A stretch of DNA of 5,465 bases from Roseburia sp. (GCA_017626625.1 JAGAIK010000461.1:1-5465), one strand, 5' to 3'. Shown: positions 1 to 5,465, numbered from the stretch's first letter. Program-made: numbers and translations. The notes: generated from the sequence alone by a model not told the origin.

Positions 1-90
1 AAAGATTTTACGTTATACGATGAACCGGGATTACTGGGTGAGACTTTGGAACATAATGTAGTTTATCGGAAAGGCAAAAACGTGGTATGA
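1..90 (+). CDS. C-terminal end of an unidentified protein (partial)
   Basis: From the first base an open frame of 29 codons runs to TGA at 88-90 and encodes a charged, soluble-looking tail (begins KDFTLYDEPG, ends YRKGKNVV). The stop overlaps the start codon of the next gene as ATGA, the classic arrangement of translationally coupled genes in one operon. That overlap is the main reason to accept so short a piece as real coding sequence. There is no membrane segment and no motif I recognise, so I give no function. Neighbours of DUF6056-like membrane proteins are often glycosyltransferases or other surface-glycan genes, but that is context only. The 5' part lies outside the window. Confidence 0.6.
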   Translation, partial: KDFTLYDEPGLLGETLEHNVVYRKGKNVV

Positions 91-1493
91 AAAAAACACA
101 GAAATGTATGCTATTTTGGACATTGATGTTTATCGGGGCGCTCCTGGTTCTTTCCAGAATCGGGTACTCGGATGGCGACGATGTCTTTTTTTATCAAAAT
201 ACCCGCAGCAGGGGCTTTTTTGAATATTTAAGCTGGCGCTATGAGACCTGGGTAGGGAGAATGGCAGGAGAGGCAATGGTATATCTGGTTTTCCGGCATA
301 ATATCTGGCTTTGGCGGATTGTCAATGCCCTGATGCTGGTGTTACTTCCCATAGGGCTTATCCGGCTTGCCGAAAAAGCGGCGCGGCTGCCGGAGGGAGG
401 AATTGTCCGCTGGTATGAGCGGATTCCGGTAAAACGGGAGGCAGGTTTTGCGCTCTCTACGGCAGTGACGGCGGTGATGGGATATTTTCTGATGGCAGCG
501 ACGACCCTAGGCTATGCGGCGGTGTGGATGAACGGCTCTATTTTTTATACCTGGTCCTTTACCTGCGGTATCTGGGCGATGATGCCTCTGGCGGATTTGG
601 TTTTTCAGACGGGAAAATTCCGCAGAAGACAGCTTTTTTACTCTGTTCCCTGCGCCGTGATTGCCAGTATGTCCATTGAGCAGATGGCGGCGGTGCTTTT
701 AGTGTTCGAGGTGTTAGGGGCGCTGTTTCTCTTCTGGAAGGAGAGAAAGATTCCCTGGGAGCTGCTGCTTCAGACGGCGGTGACGGCGGCAGCTTTCTGC
801 GTGCTGTTTCTGGCGCCGGGAAATGAACTGCGGGTGGCGTCTGAGGTTACGAACTGGATGCCTCAGTATAACGATTTGACGACAGGAGAGCACCTGTTTA
901 TTACGGTACAGTGGCTGTTGTCCTCCTTTGCCAATGAAAATAAACTGTTTCTATGTGCCCTCTGGGTCATGGGAATACTGCTGTTATTACAGCAAAAGGA
1001 AAAGAAAAAACAGGATTTTCTGTGGATTGCAGCGGCGGGGATTTTTACGGCTGCCGCCCTGCTGCCCTTTGCCGGGGTGACGGTGCTGTCGGATATGGGA
1101 ATGGATATCGGAGATATCATGCTCCCGGTGGAGCAGGTTCCCGTGGTGTCGGATTTGACAGGGCAGAACGTGATGGCAATGCTCTGGTGGACGGCGGCGT
1201 TATTGTTTACCTTCGGTTATCTGTGGAAGGTGTCGGGTTTTCAGGTGACGCTGCTGCTTGCCTATCTTGCGGGGATAGCCAGCGAGGCGATTTTATACTG
1301 TTCCCCCACCATGTATGCTTCCGGGGCAAGGGTGTATTATCTGACGGATTTACTGTATCTTTTTATCATATTGACTCTCTCCTTAGAACTCCATGAGAAA
1401 CGGTGGAGAATTGGCTATTCTGCAGGAATGGTGTGTGCAGGGGCAGTTCATTTTGTGTTTCAGCTTCATACCTTTGCTATGTGGCTGTGGTAG
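87..1493 (+). CDS. Polytopic membrane protein, DUF6056-like
   Basis: This 468-residue protein is dominated by hydrophobic helices. I can place roughly ten, near residues 8-24, 72-93, 121-143, 158-174, 184-217, 228-243, 286-302, 311-330, 366-381, 385-404 and 420-433, with a last one at 443-462. After the first helix comes an acidic SDGDDVFF stretch (28-35), then RYETWVGRMAGE (51-62). Further on are NGSIFYTW (149-156), SIEQ (196-199), LAPGNELR (242-249) and SPTMYASGARVYY (406-418). An acidic motif just after helix 1, an R-x-E-x-W-x-G-R motif and a late Ser-Pro/Arg loop resemble the DUF6056 family and, more distantly, GT-C-fold glycosyltransferases. The family call is from memory of the pattern. 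Function is unknown; a role in envelope glycan assembly is an inference. The ATG overlaps the upstream stop (ATGA). The only SD-like sequence, GGAAAGG at 68-74, lies 12 bases upstream, so translation probably depends on coupling. No terminator is evident after the stop. Confidence 0.82.
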   Translation: MKKTQKCMLFWTLMFIGALLVLSRIGYSDGDDVFFYQNTRSRGFFEYLSWRYETWVGRMAGEAMVYLVFRHNIWLWRIVNALMLVLLPIGLIRLAEKAARLPEGGIVRWYERIPVKREAGFALSTAVTAVMGYFLMAATTLGYAAVWMNGSIFYTWSFTCGIWAMMPLADLVFQTGKFRRRQLFYSVPCAVIASMSIEQMAAVLLVFEVLGALFLFWKERKIPWELLLQTAVTAAAFCVLFLAPGNELRVASEVTNWMPQYNDLTTGEHLFITVQWLLSSFANENKLFLCALWVMGILLLLQQKEKKKQDFLWIAAAGIFTAAALLPFAGVTVLSDMGMDIGDIMLPVEQVPVVSDLTGQNVMAMLWWTAALLFTFGYLWKVSGFQVTLLLAYLAGIASEAILYCSPTMYASGARVYYLTDLLYLFIILTLSLELHEKRWRIGYSAGMVCAGAVHFVFQLHTFAMWLW

Positions 1494-1519
1494 AAATCAT
1501 AAAGTTTTGATATTTCCGT

Positions 1520-1554
1520 CACAAATCGAACACAAATAAAAAGTACACTAATAC
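1520..1554 (+). promoter_or_regulatory. Possible activator-type promoter of the htrA gene
   Basis: Two identical heptamers, CACAAAT at 1520-1526 and 1531-1537, begin 11 bp apart, about one helical turn. TAATAC (1549-1554) downstream could serve as a -10 element. The sequence 17 bp before it (TCGAAC, 1526-1531) is a poor -35 and lies inside the heptamer pair. This is the layout expected where a response regulator of the OmpR/PhoB type replaces the -35 contact. htrA genes in Firmicutes are commonly controlled by envelope-stress two-component systems such as CssRS in Bacillus, whose boxes also contain CACA. The regulator here is unknown, and TTGATA at 1507-1512 is an alternative -35 but has no well-spaced partner. 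Confidence 0.3.
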
Positions 1555-1564
1555 CTGTAATAAG

Positions 1565-1657
1565 GAACGGGAAGTTCTTCGAAACATAAAGCTTTCAAAT
1601 GCCGGTTACGGAATGGGAAGTTTCCCGACAACATAACGTTTTAAAAGGTCAGTTACG
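1565..1657 (+). repeat. Imperfect tandem duplication in the htrA leader
   Basis: Unit 1 (1565-1610, 46 bp) and unit 2 (1611-1657, 47 bp) align over their whole length with about 36 of 46 positions identical and one single-base gap. Both start GAAYGGGAAGTT, have AACATAA in the middle and end GTTACG. A third, decayed start of the unit (GAAGGAGAAA, 1658-1667) forms the Shine-Dalgarno region of htrA. Each unit carries a small palindromic core at the same place: GAAG-TT-CTTC (1571-1580) in unit 1 and GGGAA-GT-TTCCC (1615-1626) in unit 2. A second palindrome lies near the middle of each (AAGCTT, AACGTT). The arms differ between units but stay self-complementary. This could be a pair of protein binding sites or a structured mRNA leader. 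Confidence 0.75.
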
Positions 1658-1664
1658 GAAGGAG
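1657..1664 (+). promoter_or_regulatory. Ribosome binding site of htrA
   Basis: GGAAGGAG ends 10 bases before the ATG at 1675 and only 2 bases before another ATG at 1667. The spacing selects 1675, which opens the long protease frame. The 1667 ATG would start an unrelated Arg/Thr/Ile-rich frame that is an artefact of the repetitive tail. Confidence 0.8.
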
Positions 1665-1674
1665 AAATGAGTAT

Positions 1675-3177
1675 ATGGATAATCAGTATAATAACAATTC
1701 AAATGACAATCAGAATAACAGTCAGAACAGAGACAGATTTTATTCTTATAACCAGCCGGGTACCACAGGAACGGCTTATCAGAACAACGGATATCAGAAC
1801 GGCGGGTATCAGAACGGGACTTACCAGAACGGAACTTATCAGGGCGGTACGGCAAACGGATACCAGAACGGAACCTATCAGAACGGAGCCTACCAGAATA
1901 ACGGGGCTTACCAGAATGCGGCTTATCAGAAACCGCCGAAAAAAGAAAAGAAAAAACGGGAAAGAAAACCCGGCGGCTTCGGCGTAAAGGTGGCGAAATG
2001 TGCAGCGTTGGCGCTGGTGTTCGGACTGGTGTCCGGTGTGGTTTTCGAGGGTGTGCATTATGCCTCAGGCGAACTGTTGGGAAATAGCAGCACTTCTTCG
2101 GATAGCTCCGGCAGTGTTTTAACCCAGAATGACGGAGATGACAGTGTAAAGACCACTGCTACCTCTTCCACTTATGCAGCGATGGACGTCTCTGATATTG
2201 TAGAAGAGACCATGCCGTCCATTGTGGCAATCACCAATGTCAGCCAGACAGAGTACCAGAGCTTTTGGGGCGGAATGCCGCAGACATATGAAAGTACCAG
2301 TTGCGGTTCCGGTATTATCGTAGGGCAGGACGACGATAACCTCTATATTGCAACCAATAACCATGTGGTAGAGGGAGCTAACAGCCTGACCGTGACGTTT
2401 AATGATAATTCGACTGTCAGTGCAGAGGTGAAAGGAACAGACCCTTCTACCGATTTGGCAGTTGTGAAGGTGGACCGCAGCAGTGTAGAAGAGGACACGA
2501 TGAACAGTATCAAAGTGGCAACTCTGGGAAACTCCGATAATCTTCGGGTAGGCGAGGCGAGCATTGCCATCGGTAACGCATTAGGCTACGGACAGTCCGT
2601 TACCACCGGATGTATCAGTGCTTTAGATCGTGAAGTGGTTGTCTCTGACGGTGAAAGCAATACCAACTATACTGCAGAATTAATTCAGACCGATGCAGCC
2701 ATCAACCCCGGTAACAGTGGCGGTGCATTGCTCAATGCAGTGGGAGAGGTCATTGGTATTAACTCTGTAAAATATTCCGATACGGATGTGGAGGGTATCG
2801 GCTATGCAATCCCCATCAGTACAGCGGCTCCGATTATCGAGGATTTGATTACCAAGGAGAAAGTAGATAAGTCTGAGAGTGCATATCTTGGAATCGCAGG
2901 CGTAGACGTTACCAGCGATGTGTCCGAGACCTACAATATGCCGGCAGGCGTTTATGTGGCACAGGTAACCGAAGGCTCTGCGGCAGAGCAGGCAGGCATT
3001 TTAAAGGGTGATATCATCACCACCTTTGACGGAAAAGAGATTGGCTCCATGGAAGAGCTTTCCAACAGGCTGCAGTATTATAAAGCGGGAACCACTGTGG
3101 ATGTGACCATTCAGAGGGCGAGCAACGGAGAGTATGTAGAACAGGTAATTTCCGTAACCCTTGGGAAAAAGATATAA
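1675..3177 (+). CDS. htrA: HtrA/DegP-family membrane-anchored serine protease with PDZ domain
   Basis: This is a 500-residue S1C-family protease that degrades or refolds damaged proteins outside the cytoplasmic membrane. Residues 1-88 are Asn/Gln/Tyr/Gly-rich and include ten YQ units at 35-86. A basic stretch (89-108) precedes a single membrane segment at about 104-126, so by the positive-inside rule the tail is cytoplasmic and the enzyme extracytoplasmic. A Ser/Thr/Asp-rich linker (about 131-170) leads to the trypsin-like domain (about 172-395). The triad is intact: His230 in ATNNHVV, Asp260 in STDLAVV, Ser348 in NPGNSGGAL. One PDZ domain follows (about 402-496; YLGI at 404-407, GSAAEQAGILKGDII at 434-448). 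The length is typical of Firmicute HtrA proteins, with the extra tail. The strong RBS at 1657-1664 fixes the start. It has its own terminator and its own leader, so it is probably an independent, stress-regulated unit. DegP, HtrA and HtrB paralogues cannot be told apart here. Confidence 0.96.
   Translation: MDNQYNNNSNDNQNNSQNRDRFYSYNQPGTTGTAYQNNGYQNGGYQNGTYQNGTYQGGTANGYQNGTYQNGAYQNNGAYQNAAYQKPPKKEKKKRERKPGGFGVKVAKCAALALVFGLVSGVVFEGVHYASGELLGNSSTSSDSSGSVLTQNDGDDSVKTTATSSTYAAMDVSDIVEETMPSIVAITNVSQTEYQSFWGGMPQTYESTSCGSGIIVGQDDDNLYIATNNHVVEGANSLTVTFNDNSTVSAEVKGTDPSTDLAVVKVDRSSVEEDTMNSIKVATLGNSDNLRVGEASIAIGNALGYGQSVTTGCISALDREVVVSDGESNTNYTAELIQTDAAINPGNSGGALLNAVGEVIGINSVKYSDTDVEGIGYAIPISTAAPIIEDLITKEKVDKSESAYLGIAGVDVTSDVSETYNMPAGVYVAQVTEGSAAEQAGILKGDIITTFDGKEIGSMEELSNRLQYYKAGTTVDVTIQRASNGEYVEQVISVTLGKKI
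1777..1932 (+). repeat. In-frame repeats encoding the YQNG tail of HtrA
   Basis: Ten copies of a degenerate unit, mostly 15 bp with core TA(T/C)CAGAAC, encode Tyr-Gln-Asn-Gly-X pentapeptides at residues 35-86. The unit starts at residues 35, 40, 45, 50, 55, 63, 68, 73, 79 and 84. The copies differ at synonymous positions (TAT or TAC for Tyr) and in the fifth residue. Two spacings are stretched, by three and by one residue. The mix of amino acid conservation and synonymous change suggests an old array kept for its protein composition. Length variation by replication slippage or recombination between strains is likely. Confidence 0.85.
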
Positions 3178-3195
3178 AAATATAGGAAATATAGG

Positions 3196-3237
3196 AATAC
3201 CCGGCGGAGCGAAATGCTCATCGCCGGGTATTTTTTT
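3196..3237 (+). terminator. Intrinsic terminator of htrA
   Basis: Starting 18 bases after the htrA stop, AATACCCGGCG (3196-3206) pairs with CGCCGGGTATT (3222-3232). GAGC (3207-3210) continues the stem with GCTC (3216-3219), leaving an AT bulge at 3220-3221 and the loop GAAAT. A run of seven T (3231-3237) follows at once. The opposite strand lacks a clean T run after the stem, so it acts mainly on + strand transcripts. Before the hairpin sits a perfect tandem 9-mer, ATATAGGAA (3180-3188 and 3189-3197). Confidence 0.92.
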
Positions 3238-3245
3238 AATGCACA

Positions 3246-3290
3246 CGGGCGTCCAAAGGAAGAAAGTCAGCAGAAGCTGACGGACGCCCG
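3246..3290 (-). terminator. Bulged long stem, candidate terminator of the proC-amylase transcript
   Basis: CGGGCGTCC (3246-3254) pairs with GGACGCCCG (3282-3290), and GTCAGC (3266-3271) pairs with GCTGAC (3276-3281) around a four-base loop. Together they make 15 bp with one 11-base bulge (3255-3265). Read on the - strand, the inner hairpin is followed directly by the pyrimidine run TTTCTTCCTTT. It could therefore work as an intrinsic terminator for the amylase gene, whose stop lies about 50 bases before it. There is no T run after the outer stem. The terminator role is an inference; the pairing is seen directly. Confidence 0.45.
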
Positions 3291-3295
3291 GCGCG

Positions 3296-3324
3296 CGAGC
3301 AGGGGAAGAAATCTTCCCTACTCG
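3296..3324. repeat. Compact inverted repeat between the convergent genes
   Basis: GGGAAG (3303-3308) pairs with CTTCCC (3313-3318) over the loop AAAT. After a small internal loop, CGAG (3296-3299) pairs with CTCG (3321-3324). The hairpin lies 19 bases beyond the amylase stop and 5 bases from the bulged stem at 3246-3290, joined to it through GCGCG. No T run follows on either strand, so it is not a classic terminator by itself. It may protect the 3' end of the - strand mRNA or be half of a dispersed palindromic element. Confidence 0.6.
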
Positions 3325-3342
3325 ATTAGAATGAAATGTAAA

Positions 3343-4653
3343 TTATTTCTCCATCTTCCAGAATGCTGCGGAGTAGGGAGGAAGCTCGCTGCCGCCGCCG
3401 AAATCGTGGGGCGTATCCGTAATCAAATCCTGCGCCATGCCGCAGCCTGCGTCAAAGTGTGCGGTATAAGGTGCCTCATCGGCATTGATAGCCACAAGGA
3501 CGCGCTCGTGCTCGCTTTTCCGCTCGAAAATGCACTGCTTGTTGGTGAGGACGACGGAACGGAAGTCGCCGTAATTTAAGGCTTCGGAAGACTTTTTTGC
3601 CTCGGCGAGACGGCTGATGAAATCGGTCAGCTCGTTCCATTCCGGCGCATCAAAGCTTGCGCGCAGAGCCGGGTCGCCCTCTTCCTTGCGGGCTTTTGCA
3701 CCCCACTCGCTGCCGTAGTAAACACAGGGAATACCCGGCATACCGAAGGCAAGGGCATAGATAAGAGGCAGATGCTTCTCATTCTGCAGCAGGCTGGCAA
3801 TCCGGCTCACATCATGGTTGTCCACGAAGGAGAGCAGATGTTTTCCCTTGTAGAGAGTCCAGTTTTCCGGGCCGAACTGGCGGAGCAGGGAATGATTGAT
3901 TTCAAACATATTCATGCTGTTAAAGCTGGAGTGAAGTCCCTTGTAGCACTCATAGTTGGTGACGGAGTGGAGCATGGAGTCATTCATAATCTGGTTGTAA
4001 TCTCCATGGAGGGTTTCACCTACTAAGAAGAAATCCGGTTTTAAGCTGTCACAGTAGGAGCGCAGCCGGCGCATGAAATCATGGTCAAGGCAGTAGGCAA
4101 CGTCAAGGCGCAGGCCGTCGATGTCAAATTCCTCCACCCAGCCTTTGATGGCGGAGAAGATATGCTGTACCACGTCCTCGTTGCGGAGATTGATTTTCAC
4201 CAAATCATAATTGCCCTCCCAGCCCTCGTACCACAGACCGTCGTTGTAATTGGAATTGCCGTCAAAATTTACGAAAAACCAGTCTTTATAGGGAGAATCC
4301 CATTTTTTCTCAAGCACGTCTCTGAATGCCCAGAAGCCTCGTCCCACATGGTTAAACACACCGTCTAATACGACCTTGATATTCTCTTTGTGAAGATTTT
4401 CGCAGACCTCCTTGAAATCCTCATTGGTGCCCAGACGGGTATCAATTTTTGTGTAGTCCCTGGTGTTGTAACCATGGGTGTCGGATTCAAACACCGGAGA
4501 AAAATAGATGGCGTTAGCTCCTAACTTTTTGATATGGGGAATCCAGTCGTTCACCTTTGTGATACGGTGTTCTAAGACGCCGTCGTTCTCAAAGGGCGCT
4601 CCGCAGAACCCCAGGGGATAAATCTGATAAAATACACTTTCGTAAGCCCACAT
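3343..4653 (-). CDS. Cytoplasmic GH13 alpha-glycosidase (alpha-amylase family)
   Basis: This 436-residue enzyme hydrolyses alpha-glucosidic bonds, probably in maltodextrins or related oligosaccharides, by the retaining mechanism. It is a (beta/alpha)8 barrel (about 5-355) with a short C-terminal beta domain (about 360-436). The GH13 conserved blocks are complete. DGVFNH is at 97-102. GLRLDVA at 180-186 holds the nucleophile Asp184 with Arg182. VGET at 211-214 holds the acid/base Glu213. FVDNHD at 276-281 ends in the stabilising Asp281. GMPGIPCVYYGSE follows at 304-316. The HGYNTRDYTKID segment (60-71) resembles neopullulanase/cyclomaltodextrinase-like members, but no N-terminal carbohydrate-binding domain precedes the barrel, so I leave the substrate open. 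There is no signal peptide, so it should act on imported glucans. The start is fixed by AGGAGG 10 bases upstream. It lies 14 bases downstream of proC on the same strand and converges on htrA. Confidence 0.93.
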   Translation of the reverse strand: MWAYESVFYQIYPLGFCGAPFENDGVLEHRITKVNDWIPHIKKLGANAIYFSPVFESDTHGYNTRDYTKIDTRLGTNEDFKEVCENLHKENIKVVLDGVFNHVGRGFWAFRDVLEKKWDSPYKDWFFVNFDGNSNYNDGLWYEGWEGNYDLVKINLRNEDVVQHIFSAIKGWVEEFDIDGLRLDVAYCLDHDFMRRLRSYCDSLKPDFFLVGETLHGDYNQIMNDSMLHSVTNYECYKGLHSSFNSMNMFEINHSLLRQFGPENWTLYKGKHLLSFVDNHDVSRIASLLQNEKHLPLIYALAFGMPGIPCVYYGSEWGAKARKEEGDPALRASFDAPEWNELTDFISRLAEAKKSSEALNYGDFRSVVLTNKQCIFERKSEHERVLVAINADEAPYTAHFDAGCGMAQDLITDTPHDFGGGSELPPYSAAFWKMEK

Positions 4654-4663
4654 AAATAAGTAA

Positions 4664-4669
4664 CCTCCT
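4664..4669 (-). promoter_or_regulatory. Ribosome binding site of the GH13 gene, overlapping the proC stop
   Basis: A perfect AGGAGG ends 10 bases before the amylase ATG. Its first two bases are the last two of the proC stop codon (TAG, 4670-4668). Ribosomes ending proC would sit on the initiation site of the next gene, so the two are expected to be coupled. Confidence 0.88.
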
Positions 4670-5465
4670 AATTTTTTTTGCTGCTCATATCCCTTGATTT
4701 TTTGGTGCAGGCACGCTGGGCGGTAATGACCGCATTCCGGAAACCGGATTTTTCTAACTCCGCCACTGCTTCAATGGTAGTCCCGCTGGGAGAACATACC
4801 GCATCCTTTAACACGCCCGGATGCTCTCCTGTCTCTAGGACCATTTTGGCTGCGCCGTAGACAGACTGGGCGGCAAACTGATACGCCTGGGCGCGGGGCA
4901 TTCCGTCGGCTACCGCCGCATCTGCCATTGCCTCAATAAAAAGATAGACGTAAGCCGGGGAAGAGCCGGAGACTCCCACCACAGCGTCAATGAGGCTTTC
5001 CGGAACCACCTCCGCCTTTCCGAAACAGTTAAAAATATCTGTGATTTCCTTTAATTCCTCTGCTGTTACATTTTTGTTGGGGCAGAGGGCGCTCATGGCT
5101 TCTCCCACCAGGGCGGGGGTATTGGGCATGGCGCGCACCAGCTTGATTTCTTTTCCAAAAGCTTCCTCAATGGCGGCAATGGGCTGTCCCGCTGCAATGG
5201 AGACCACTAAGCAGCTGTTTTTGATATGCCCGGAAATCTGCGGAATTACCTCACCGAACTTGTTTGGTTTTACCGCAAGGAATAGAATGTCGCTGCGTTC
5301 CGCAACCGTCTCGTTCGAGAGGGTTGTCTCAATGGAAAATTTGTTTTTGATTTTTTCTAAGGTGCCGGGGGAATGGGCGCTGGCAATCATCTGACTGCTG
5401 GTGGCAAGGGCGGAGCCTAAAATTCCGCCAATCATGGCGCTGCCCATATTTCCGGCGCCGATAAA
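4668..5465 (-). CDS. proC: Pyrroline-5-carboxylate reductase (5' end cut by the window edge)
   Basis: ProC reduces 1-pyrroline-5-carboxylate to L-proline with NAD(P)H, the last step of proline synthesis, in the cytoplasm. The visible 265 residues begin FIGAGNMGSAM, the glycine-rich dinucleotide-binding turn of the N-terminal Rossmann domain. Only about three or four residues are therefore missing beyond the right edge. The internal Met at 5447-5445 lies inside this motif and is not the start. Counting from the first visible residue: FLAVKP is at 62-67, VRAMPNTPA at 110-118, SGSSPAYVYLFIEAMADA at 166-183, and DAVCSPSGTTIEA at 221-233. The last two belong to the helical dimerisation domain that forms the active site. 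The total length fits the family. The C-terminus ends in a short Ser/Lys tail encoded by an A8 run. It is the first visible gene of a transcript that continues into the GH13 gene. Confidence 0.96.
   Translation of the reverse strand, partial: FIGAGNMGSAMIGGILGSALATSSQMIASAHSPGTLEKIKNKFSIETTLSNETVAERSDILFLAVKPNKFGEVIPQISGHIKNSCLVVSIAAGQPIAAIEEAFGKEIKLVRAMPNTPALVGEAMSALCPNKNVTAEELKEITDIFNCFGKAEVVPESLIDAVVGVSGSSPAYVYLFIEAMADAAVADGMPRAQAYQFAAQSVYGAAKMVLETGEHPGVLKDAVCSPSGTTIEAVAELEKSGFRNAVITAQRACTKKSRDMSSKKN

Noticed and set aside
953..1396. + strand frame of 147 codons inside the DUF6056-like gene
   Set aside because: It lies wholly inside a well-supported membrane protein gene in another frame, without an RBS or recognisable domain.
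1494..1564. Terminator after the DUF6056-like gene
   Set aside because: No stem with a following T run can be built here, so read-through toward htrA cannot be excluded.
1565..1932. CRISPR-like array from the leader and tail repeats
   Set aside because: The leader has only two diverged units with no spacer between them, and the other repeats are in-frame coding pentapeptide units. Neither has the repeat-spacer pattern.
1667..1987. + strand frame of 106 codons starting at the ATG at 1667
   Set aside because: Its ATG is only 2 bases from the Shine-Dalgarno sequence. The product is a monotonous Arg/Thr/Ile sequence made by the htrA repeats read in another frame.
1699..2058. - strand frame of 119 codons opposite the htrA tail
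   Set aside because: It is antisense to the YQNG repeats with a biased, repetitive Ser/Val/Leu/Ile composition and no RBS. It is a shadow of the repeat array.
3214..3579. + strand frame of 121 codons across the convergent intergenic region into the amylase gene
   Set aside because: It starts inside the htrA terminator stem-loop and is antisense to the conserved 3' end of the GH13 gene.
4990..5394. + strand frame of 134 codons opposite proC
   Set aside because: It is fully antisense to conserved ProC motifs and has no RBS. Long antisense frames are common opposite such genes.
5445..5447. Start of proC at the first visible in-frame Met
   Set aside because: The frame continues upstream as FIGAGN, the glycine-rich nucleotide-binding motif of the family, so the true start is beyond the window edge.

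Overview
The window reads as chromosomal DNA of a Gram-positive anaerobe of the Clostridia, most likely a Lachnospiraceae-type gut bacterium. The reasons are strong AGGAGG-type ribosome binding sites, moderate G+C with compact gene spacing, a membrane-anchored HtrA with a long Asn/Gln/Tyr/Gly-rich cytoplasmic tail, and a DUF6056-like polytopic membrane protein. The genus assignment is an inference from protein style and was not checked by any search. I see no rRNA, tRNA, insertion sequence or CRISPR array.

Left part, + strand: the last 29 codons of an unidentified gene (1-90) overlap by ATGA the start of a 468-residue multi-spanning membrane protein (87-1493). A 181-bp leader (1494-1674) follows. 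It holds a pair of CACAAAT heptamers 11 bp apart near a possible -10 element, then an imperfect tandem duplication of about 47 bp that runs directly into the Shine-Dalgarno sequence of the next gene. That gene (1675-3177) encodes a complete HtrA/DegP-family serine protease with a repetitive YQNG-type N-terminal tail, one membrane anchor, a trypsin-like domain with an intact His-Asp-Ser triad, and one PDZ domain. A strong intrinsic terminator closes it.

Middle: the convergent intergenic region (3178-3342) is unusually rich in secondary structure. After the htrA terminator come a bulged 15-bp stem and a second compact hairpin. One of these may terminate the opposite-strand operon, or the pair may be a dispersed palindromic element.

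Right part, - strand: pyrroline-5-carboxylate reductase (proC, start just beyond the right edge) is followed by a cytoplasmic GH13 alpha-glucosidase/amylase-type enzyme. The proC stop codon overlaps the amylase Shine-Dalgarno sequence, so the two are very likely one transcript and translationally coupled. An A8 run at the end of proC lies in a phase where a -1 slip would read straight into the amylase frame.

The genes cover ordinary functions: envelope or surface glycan biology, extracytoplasmic protein quality control, proline synthesis and alpha-glucan breakdown. I do not see a convincing new multi-gene system. The points most worth a second look are the repeat-containing htrA leader, the structured convergent intergenic region and the HtrA tail.
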